Shown here piece by piece: positions 58,417 to 64,000 of a DNA stretch of 64,000 nucleotides. Source of the DNA: Streptomyces albiflavescens (lineage in GTDB: Bacteria > Actinomycetota > Actinomycetes > Streptomycetales > Streptomycetaceae). The position numbers and the translations under genes were made by a program. A model generated the notes under the pieces. That model saw only the letters and a program-made list of their open reading frames with translations. It was not told the origin of the DNA and made no database searches. Numbering within the stretch: the stretch's first letter is position 1; the number at the start of each line of letters is the position of its first letter. The DNA is taken from assembly GCF_014645835.1 (NCBI RefSeq), contig NZ_BMMM01000016.1:62001-126000 (forward strand), written 5' to 3'.

Positions 58417-59150
58417 TCAGCCCAGCGTCACCGTGGGCACCGGATTGCTTCCGCTCCATGACGCGTTGAACCCGAACGTCACCGATCCGCCGTCCGGAAC
58501 CGTTCCGTTGTAGGAGGCGTTCACGCACGTCACCGCGGCTCCGGACTGGGTGCAGGTGGCGTTCCAGGCCTGGGTGATCCGCTGGCTCGCGCCGTACGTC
58601 CAGCTCACCTTCCAGGAGGAGAGCGCCGCCCCCGAACAGGCGATCTTCACCTGCCCGGTGAACCCCGTGTTCCATTGACTGCCGACCTCGTACGTCGCCG
58701 CGCACCCGCCCGTGGAAGGAGGCGTCGAGGTACCCCCGAGCGAGGTCGCGATCGCGTAGTACGCCGGTTTCGGCGCGTAGTTCTCGTCGTACGGTGTCGC
58801 CGCGCCGTATCCCGAGAAGACGTCCGGGATCCAGGAGTCGGAGTCCGTGAAGCCCCAGACGGTGACGCCGTAGCACCTGGACACGGCCACGCACGCGTCG
58901 AACACGGCCTTGTAGTCGGCCGCCTGCTGGGTCGACTTCGCGCTGTCGGACGGGAGTTGCATACGAATGTCCAGCTCGCTGATCGCGACATCGACGCCGA
59001 GGTCGGCGAACCGCTGGATGTTCTGCCGGAGCGTGGCGGGGACCTGGCCGAGGATCAGATGGGCCTGGAGGCCGACGCCGTCGATGGGGACGCCGCGGTC
59101 CTTCAGCGACTTGACCAGGTTGTACAGGGCGGTCAACTTCGCGCCACTCT
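58417..59150 (-). pseudogene. C-terminal half of a GH10 xylanase with CBM2 domain (truncated)
   Basis: About 240 residues remain. The first part matches the end of a GH10 catalytic domain (LTALYNLVKSLKDRGVPIDG, VGLQAHL, then AISELDIRM with the nucleophile Glu, then VWGFTDSDSWIPDVF). A short linker and a cellulose-binding CBM2 follow (CAATYEVGSQWNTGFTGQVK, ending PVPTVTLG). The N-terminal ~250 residues of the barrel, including the acid/base Glu and the signal peptide, are gone. Homology ends within a few bases of the LacI gene stop at 59162. No start codon fits except TTG, so a functional gene is unlikely. Confidence 0.85.
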
Positions 59151-59161
59151 CGCCCCAGGAC

Positions 59162-60214
59162 TCACGCTGGGGGCGCCCCCGTACTGCTGCGCACCACCAG
59201 ACTCGTGGCCAGCTCCACCCTCGTGGCCGCCGACGCCCCCTGCGCCCGCCCCAGTTCGAGCACCAGCTTCGCCGCCGCCTCCGCCATCTCCGTGAGCGGC
59301 TGCCGCACGGTCGTCAGCGGCGGCCCGACCCAGCGCGCCACCGGCAGATCGTCGAACCCGACGACGCTCAGGTCCTCGGGGATGCGCAGCCCCAGCTCGC
59401 GCGCGGCCTCGTACAGGCCGAGCGCCTGCAGGTCGTTGCCCGCGAAGACGGCGGTGGGCCGGTCGGGCAGGCGGAGCAGCTCGAGTCCCGCCCGGTACCC
59501 GCTGTCGTGGTGGAAGTTCCCCGGCCGGATCAGCCCCGGGTCGACCGGCAGCCCCGCCGTCTCCAGCGCGGCGCGGTAGCCGTCGACCCGGGCACGGCTG
59601 CACATCATCCGCGAAGGCCCGCTGATCGCGCCGATCCGGGTGTGCCCCAGCTCGACGAGATGGCGGGTCGCGGCCAGCCCGCCGTGCCAGTTGGTGGCGC
59701 CGATGGACGGCACGTCGTCGCCGGGGTCGCCGGCCGGGTCCATCACCACGAACGGGATGGATCTGCTGGTCAGCAGCGCCCGTCCGGACTCGTCGAGCCC
59801 GGACAGCACCAGGATCACGCCGTGCGGGCGGCGCGCGGCGACCTGGTCGGCCCAGGTGCGGCCGGGGGTCAGCCGGCCCGCGCTCTCGGAGAGGACCACG
59901 CTCAGACCCTCGTCCCGGGCGACGTTCTCGACGCCCCGGATGACCTCCATCGCCCAGGCGCTCTCCAGCTCGTGGAAGACCAGGTCGATGACGGGCGAAC
60001 GGGTCGCCTCGGCCCGGCGCCGCCGGTAGCCGTACGCACGCAGCAGCTCCTCGACACGGGTGCGGGTCGCCGGGGCCACATCGGCGCGGCCGTTGAGGAC
60101 CTTCGAAACAGTCGGAGCCGACACGCCTGCCTCGCGGGCGATCTCGGCGAGCGTCGCGGTCTGCGTCGACCGCGCGGTCGAGCGCGCTGCCGTGCGTGTT
60201 CCCTGTGTTCCCAT
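59162..60214 (-). CDS. LacI-family transcriptional regulator (BxlR-like)
   Basis: ATG 60214 (MGTQGTRTAARSTARS) is chosen; an ATG nine codons upstream is possible. The product is 350 residues. The HTH is TLAEIAREAGVSAPTVSKVL with hinge region NGRADVAPATRTRVEELL. The periplasmic-binding-like effector domain follows (GVILVLSGLDESGRALLTSR, HTRIGAISGPSRMMCSRARV, TAVFAGNDLQALGLYEAARE). Adjacent genes (GH3 and sugar ABC permeases) suggest a xylo-oligosaccharide or cello-oligosaccharide effector. An 11-bp operator-like palindrome lies 108 bp upstream. Confidence 0.93.
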   Translation of the reverse strand: MGTQGTRTAARSTARSTQTATLAEIAREAGVSAPTVSKVLNGRADVAPATRTRVEELLRAYGYRRRRAEATRSPVIDLVFHELESAWAMEVIRGVENVARDEGLSVVLSESAGRLTPGRTWADQVAARRPHGVILVLSGLDESGRALLTSRSIPFVVMDPAGDPGDDVPSIGATNWHGGLAATRHLVELGHTRIGAISGPSRMMCSRARVDGYRAALETAGLPVDPGLIRPGNFHHDSGYRAGLELLRLPDRPTAVFAGNDLQALGLYEAARELGLRIPEDLSVVGFDDLPVARWVGPPLTTVRQPLTEMAEAAAKLVLELGRAQGASAATRVELATSLVVRSSTGAPPA

Positions 60215-60322
60215 GGGTTTTGACGGCTTCGCGGGATTCATGGGCGTGATCGTAGCCCTGCGTCTGCACGCGTCGAACCCCCTTCGACGCCACATTCCTT
60301 CCAGAAGATTCGTCGGGCGGAT

Positions 60323-60333
60323 CGAAACATTCG
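60323..60333. promoter_or_regulatory. LacI-type operator-like palindrome
   Basis: CGAAACATTCG (60323-60333) is a CGAA-N3-TTCG inverted repeat upstream of the LacI gene in the 200-bp gap before the GH3 gene. It resembles operators of actinobacterial LacI regulators for plant-sugar genes and suggests autoregulation. This is not unique evidence. Confidence 0.5.
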
Positions 60334-60367
60334 AGCCGCCGAGCCGCCCTTCGCCCGGGTTGAGGCT

Positions 60368-60409
60368 CCCTGCCCCCTGGAGCGGCCAAGCTCTGTCCTG
60401 GGGGCAGGG
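60368..60409 (-). terminator. terminator-like hairpin after the GH3 gene
   Basis: CCCTGCCCCC (60368-60377) pairs exactly with GGGGGCAGGG (60400-60409) over a 22-nt loop. It lies 5 bases past the GH3 stop on the minus strand. There is no T-run, but Streptomyces often lacks one. Confidence 0.55.
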
Positions 60410-60414
60410 TCGTC

Positions 60415-62673
60415 TCACTTCAGCCGCACCTCGCAACGCATCCGCCGCTCCCGCCCCACCACCCGCTCCGCCCCGGTCAGCGTCACCGGCACCGCGTACC
60501 GGGCGTCACCCTCTGCGCTGGACACCGCCAGCCTCAGCTCCAGCTCCCCCGGTTCGACGATCCGGTCGCCGTCGGGTCCGGTGTACGCGGCCAGGTCAGC
60601 CGGGAACGTGAAGTGCACCTCCGCCGACGCCCCCGCCTCCAGCGGCACCCGTGCGTAGCCGACCAGACGGGCCACCGGGCGCGCCACCTTGCCCACCGGA
60701 TCGTGGAGATAGAGCTGGACGACCTCGGTGCCGGCCCGCTCCCCCGTATTGCGGACGGTCAGCCGCAGTGTCGTCTCGCCGTCCGTCGGGAACGCGCTGT
60801 CGTCGACAGACGGCGGCTGCCAGGCGTACGACGTGTAGGACAGTCCGTGCCCGAACGGGAACAGCGGCGTCGGGTCGAGGGTGCTCGCCTCATGGCGCCG
60901 CCCGAGGGGTGGGGCGAGGTACGTCCACGGCTGCCCGGCGGGCTCGCGCGGCACGCTCACCGGGAGCCGCCCCGACGGGTTGACCCGGCCCGACAGGACC
61001 CCGGCCACCGCGGGGCCGCCCTCCTGGCCCGGGAAGAACGCCTGCAGTACCGCCGCGCACCGGTCCGCCCAGCGCCCGAGCGCGTACGGGCGGCCGGAGA
61101 GCAGCACCAGCACCACCGGTGTCCCGGAGGCCAGCGCCCTGTCCACCAACTCGCCCTGGCCTTCGGGCAGTTCCAGGTCGGCCGCGTCGCAGCCCTCGCC
61201 CGACGTACCGCGTCCGAACAGTCCCGAGCGATCGCCGACCGCGACCACGCACACGTCGCCCGCCGCCGGGTCGGCCGTGAAGTCCACGTCCGGCAGCTCC
61301 GTGCGCAGCGCGTCGAGCAGCGTCGGTATGGCGACTCCCGCCGGGACCTCGGGGTAGTCCAGCAGGACATGGCGGGGGAAGGTGTAGCAGCCGAGCATGG
61401 CCGCCGGGTCGTCGGCGAGGGGGCCGAGAACGGCGATCCGGCGCACATCGGGCGCGAGCGGCAGCGTGTCCCCGGGGTTGGCCAGCAGCACGACGGATTC
61501 CTCGGCCAACTGGCGTGCCAGCGCCCGCATAGGGGGCGGGTCGAGGTCGACAGGGGCGACTGCGGAGCCGGTGGCGGTCGCGGCGGACGCGGTCGCGGGC
61601 GGTGCCCAGTCCGGATCCAACAGGCCGAGTTCGCACTTCTGGGTGAGGACCCGCAGGGCGGCCCGGTTCACGAGTTCCTCGTCGAGGGGGCCGGCACCGT
61701 AGCAGCGCACCGCGGGGAGTTCGACGTCCACTCCCGCCGCGAGGGCGAGCGCGGCCGCTCCCGACGGGGAGTCCGTGAGTCCGTGCGCCGACTCCAGCAA
61801 GGACACGCCGAAGTAATCGGCGACAACTGTACCGGTGAACCCCCATTCCTCTCGCAGGAGTTGGGTGAGGAGCGGGTGATGCGCATGGGCGGGCAGACCG
61901 TCGAGGTCGTTGTAGGCGGCCATCACCGAGCGTGCGCCGCCCTCCCGGACGGCCATCTCGAACGGCGGCAGGATGACGTCCGCCAGTTCGCGCGGGCCGA
62001 TCGACGCGGGCGCGTGGTTGCGGGCGCCGCGCGAGGCCGAATACCCGGCGAAGTGTTTGAGGGTGGCGACGACGCCCGCCGACTCCAGCCCCTGGACGTA
62101 GGCGGTGCCGACGGTCCCCACGAGGTAGGGGTCCTCGCCGATCGACTCCTCCGTGCGGCCCCAGCGGGGATCGCGTACGACGTCGAGGACGGGGGCGAGC
62201 CCTTGATGCACGCCGACCGATCGCATCGAGGCGCCGATCGCCGACGCCATCTCCTTCACCAGGGCCGGGTCGAAACTCGCGCCCCAGGCGAGCGGGGTCG
62301 GGAAGACGGTCGCCTGCCAGGCCGTGAAGCCGGTGAGGCATTCCTCGTGGGCGAGGGCGGGCAACCGGAAGCGGTTGGCGGAGCGGATGCGTTCCTGGAG
62401 GGAGGCCAGGCGGGCGGCGCCCTCGGCGGGGTCGACGGGCGCCGTGCCGAAGGGGCGGGTGAGCTGGCCGAGGCCGTGCGGGAGCAGTTCGGTGAGATCC
62501 ACTTCCTCGGACAGGGCGTGCTGCAGCGGGGCCATGTCGCCGCCCGGGGTCTCGTTCGAGCCGGGCCAGACGCTGTAGAGCTGAGCGATCTTCTCCTGCG
62601 GTGTCATCCGGGCGAGCAGATCGGCGGCGCGGACGCCTGCGGGCAGAGCGGGGTCCTGCCAGGGGTGGGTCAT
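60415..62673 (-). CDS. glycoside hydrolase family 3 beta-xylosidase/beta-glucosidase (BxlA-like)
   Basis: The start is ATG 62673 (MTHPWQDPALPAGVRAADLL) with GAGGAG 5-10 bases upstream, 752 residues. There is no signal peptide, so it is intracellular. The TIM-barrel part includes KHFAGYSASRGARNHAPASI and the catalytic Asp about 286 in VVADYFGVSLL. A second alpha/beta domain (IAVLGPLADDPAAMLGCYTF, VCVVAVGDRSGLFGRGTSGE) and a C-terminal fibronectin-III-like domain (TLRLTVRNTGERAGTEVVQL) complete the GH3 architecture. The context of two sugar permeases and a LacI gene matches xylobiose (bxl) loci. Confidence 0.93.
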   Translation of the reverse strand: MTHPWQDPALPAGVRAADLLARMTPQEKIAQLYSVWPGSNETPGGDMAPLQHALSEEVDLTELLPHGLGQLTRPFGTAPVDPAEGAARLASLQERIRSANRFRLPALAHEECLTGFTAWQATVFPTPLAWGASFDPALVKEMASAIGASMRSVGVHQGLAPVLDVVRDPRWGRTEESIGEDPYLVGTVGTAYVQGLESAGVVATLKHFAGYSASRGARNHAPASIGPRELADVILPPFEMAVREGGARSVMAAYNDLDGLPAHAHHPLLTQLLREEWGFTGTVVADYFGVSLLESAHGLTDSPSGAAALALAAGVDVELPAVRCYGAGPLDEELVNRAALRVLTQKCELGLLDPDWAPPATASAATATGSAVAPVDLDPPPMRALARQLAEESVVLLANPGDTLPLAPDVRRIAVLGPLADDPAAMLGCYTFPRHVLLDYPEVPAGVAIPTLLDALRTELPDVDFTADPAAGDVCVVAVGDRSGLFGRGTSGEGCDAADLELPEGQGELVDRALASGTPVVLVLLSGRPYALGRWADRCAAVLQAFFPGQEGGPAVAGVLSGRVNPSGRLPVSVPREPAGQPWTYLAPPLGRRHEASTLDPTPLFPFGHGLSYTSYAWQPPSVDDSAFPTDGETTLRLTVRNTGERAGTEVVQLYLHDPVGKVARPVARLVGYARVPLEAGASAEVHFTFPADLAAYTGPDGDRIVEPGELELRLAVSSAEGDARYAVPVTLTGAERVVGRERRMRCEVRLK

Positions 62674-62716
62674 GTAACTCCTCAAGTGGAGAGGGGGATC
62701 GGTCCCCGGAGATCGG

Positions 62717-63607
62717 TCAGCCCTTGGTCGCGCCGAGCGTGATGCCGCCGATCAGCTGCCGCTCGGCGACCACGTAGAAGGCGAGGGCGGGCACCATGGC
62801 GAGCACCAGGTAGGCGAAGATGCGAGCCACGTCGGAGGCGTACTGGCCTTGGAACTGCTGGATGCCGACCGGGATCGTCCACCAGGTGGGTTCGCTGAAG
62901 ACGAGCAGCGGCAGCAGGAACTGGTTCCAGCTGCTCACGATCGCGAGGACGGAGACCGTGCCCAGCGCGGGCCGGGCCAGCGGCAGCAGGATGCGCCAGA
63001 AGAACCCGAAGCGGGTGCAGCCGTCGAGGGTCGCCGCCTCCTCCAACTCCCCCGGAATCTCCCGGAAGAAGCCGCGCAGGATGATGATCGTCACCGGCAG
63101 TCCGAAGGCCGCCTCGGGCAGGATCACACCCCACGGGTTGTCCAGCAGCCCGAAGGTGCGCAGCAGGATGAACAGCGGCAGGATCGCCACCGCGAACGGG
63201 AACATCAGCCCCATCGTGAACAGGGTGAACATCAACTCCCGCCCGCGGAAGGCGAACCGGGCGAGCGCGAACGCCGCCAGGGCGGCCGTCGCCACCGTCA
63301 GCGCGGTGGCGCCCACCGCGATGACCGTGCTGCTGCCGATGGACCGCCAGAACGAGCCCGAGCCGAGCAGCGAGGTGTAGTTCGAGGTCACCCACGGCGA
63401 GGGCAGCCCGAACGGGTTGGAGGAGAGCTGGTCGGTGGACTTGAAGCCGGAGATCAGGGCGTAGAGCAGCGGGGTGACCATGAAGACGCCGACCACCCAG
63501 AGGGTCACGTACACGGGGAGGCTGCGCAGCCGTCGCCGCCGCAGCCTGCTCTTCCGCAGCTCCGCCGCGGCGCCCTCCCGCGTCTCCGTCTCCGTCGTGG
63601 CGCTCAT
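62717..63607 (-). CDS. sugar ABC transporter permease (MalG/BxlG-like)
   Basis: The 296-residue membrane protein has six hydrophobic helices and the CUT1-family EAA loop ELEEAATLDGCTRFGFFWRI followed by LLPLARP, which docks with the shared ATPase. The conserved PLFILLRTFGLLDNPWGVIL and SWNQFLLPLLVFSEP segments are present. Its ATG overlaps the upstream permease TGA by 4 bp (63604-63607). The solute-binding protein would lie upstream, outside the window. Confidence 0.95.
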   Translation of the reverse strand: MSATTETETREGAAAELRKSRLRRRRLRSLPVYVTLWVVGVFMVTPLLYALISGFKSTDQLSSNPFGLPSPWVTSNYTSLLGSGSFWRSIGSSTVIAVGATALTVATAALAAFALARFAFRGRELMFTLFTMGLMFPFAVAILPLFILLRTFGLLDNPWGVILPEAAFGLPVTIIILRGFFREIPGELEEAATLDGCTRFGFFWRILLPLARPALGTVSVLAIVSSWNQFLLPLLVFSEPTWWTIPVGIQQFQGQYASDVARIFAYLVLAMVPALAFYVVAERQLIGGITLGATKG

Positions 63608-64000
63608 CGTTTTCCTCGCATGGTGGTGATGGCTCCTTCGGTGTCCCGGCGCAGCACGAAGCGCTGGTAGGCGAGGGCGAAGACCAGGCTGATCAAGAAC
63701 ATCACGACGCTGAGGGCGCTCGCGTAGCCCATCTGATAGCGCTTGAAGCCGTACTGGACCATGCTGATCGCCATGGTTTCTGAGGCGTGGTCAGGGCCGC
63801 CGGTGGTGATGACCCAGACCAGGTCGAAGAGCTGGATGGAGTAGACAACGGAGAGGAACGCGCTGATCCGGAGGGTCGGCGCGAGCAGCGGCAGCGTGAT
63901 GTGCCAGAAGCGCTGCCAGGTGCCGGCGCCGTCGATGCGCGCCGCCTCCTGCAGTTCGGCCGGGATACCCTGCAGGCCCGCCAGGTAGAGCATCATGTGG
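63604..64000 (-). CDS. sugar ABC transporter permease (MalF/BxlF-like), C-terminal part (cut by window edge)
   Basis: The frame is open to the right edge, so only the last ~130 residues are seen. The CUT1-type EAA loop appears as IPAELQEAARIDGAGTWQRF followed by WHITLPLLAPTL. Helices follow (ISAFLSVVYSIQLFDLVWVI; ALSVVMFLISLVFALAYQRF). It couples to the next permease by a 4-bp overlap. Confidence 0.93.
   Translation of the reverse strand, partial: HMMLYLAGLQGIPAELQEAARIDGAGTWQRFWHITLPLLAPTLRISAFLSVVYSIQLFDLVWVITTGGPDHASETMAISMVQYGFKRYQMGYASALSVVMFLISLVFALAYQRFVLRRDTEGAITTMRGKR

Overview
The window is core chromosomal DNA from a Streptomyces. The base composition is very G+C-rich with G/C-biased third codon positions, and several genes are diagnostic: bldM, whiD, the ShbA/SigD-type sigma factor, a cluster of receptor-type Ser/Thr kinases, and groES/groEL1 with paired CIRCE operators. 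No rRNA, tRNA, phage, CRISPR array or complete insertion sequence is visible. The order guaA - GMC oxidoreductase - guaB3 - guaB - SigD-type sigma - WhiB-family gene - groEL1/groES resembles, as I remember it, the guaA-choD-guaB3-guaB2-sigD-whiB3-groEL1-groES region of Mycobacterium tuberculosis, so this looks like an old actinobacterial block.

Layout. 0-7.5 kb: the end of a TDT/SLAC1-type transporter, an NlpC/P60 cell-wall hydrolase, two gene remnants, and an envelope-stress module (response regulator, PspC-domain histidine kinase, divergent PspC membrane protein) around a minisatellite. 7.5-17 kb: membrane and DUF4429 proteins, a class II aldolase, a flavin/PLP-oxidase-like protein, guaA, and chorismate mutase behind what looks like a Phe/Tyr leader-peptide attenuator. 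17-24.8 kb: a sortase-type surface protein, a GMC oxidoreductase with succinate-semialdehyde dehydrogenase, and a DUF4097-ABC exporter operon with clustered operator-like palindromes. 24.8-35.4 kb: five tandem membrane kinase genes; four are canonical and one is a pseudokinase whose domain is split by a ~345-residue disordered insert. 35.5-40.6 kb: a serine hydrolase, glpD, and a nucleotide-sugar dehydrogenase homologue that has lost its catalytic residues. 40.7-46 kb: guaB3, guaB, shbA, bldM and whiD, i.e. GMP synthesis next to developmental regulators. 46-57 kb: LysR/MOSC, SDR, SnoaL-like protein, groEL1/groES, two lipoprotein deacetylases, a THUMP-like methyltransferase, and an ECF42-type sigma factor with its DGPF (YCII) partner. 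57-64 kb: an LCP cell-wall ligase, a decapitated GH10 xylanase, and a LacI regulator-GH3-ABC permease set resembling the bxl xylo-oligosaccharide locus.

Connections. Purine synthesis (guaA, guaB, guaB3) and development (bldM, whiD, shbA) interleave. Cell-envelope functions recur: NlpC/P60, PspC system, kinases, LCP ligase, deacetylases, serine hydrolase. Short palindromic intergenic repeats occur at several gene ends, and one family carries the TAG stop codons of the genes it abuts.

The most notable observations are the chorismate mutase attenuator, the split pseudokinase, the catalytically stripped sugar dehydrogenase, the stop-codon-supplying inverted-repeat element, and the operator cluster lacking a nearby regulator. 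Product names rest on motif recognition by eye; no database search was run.
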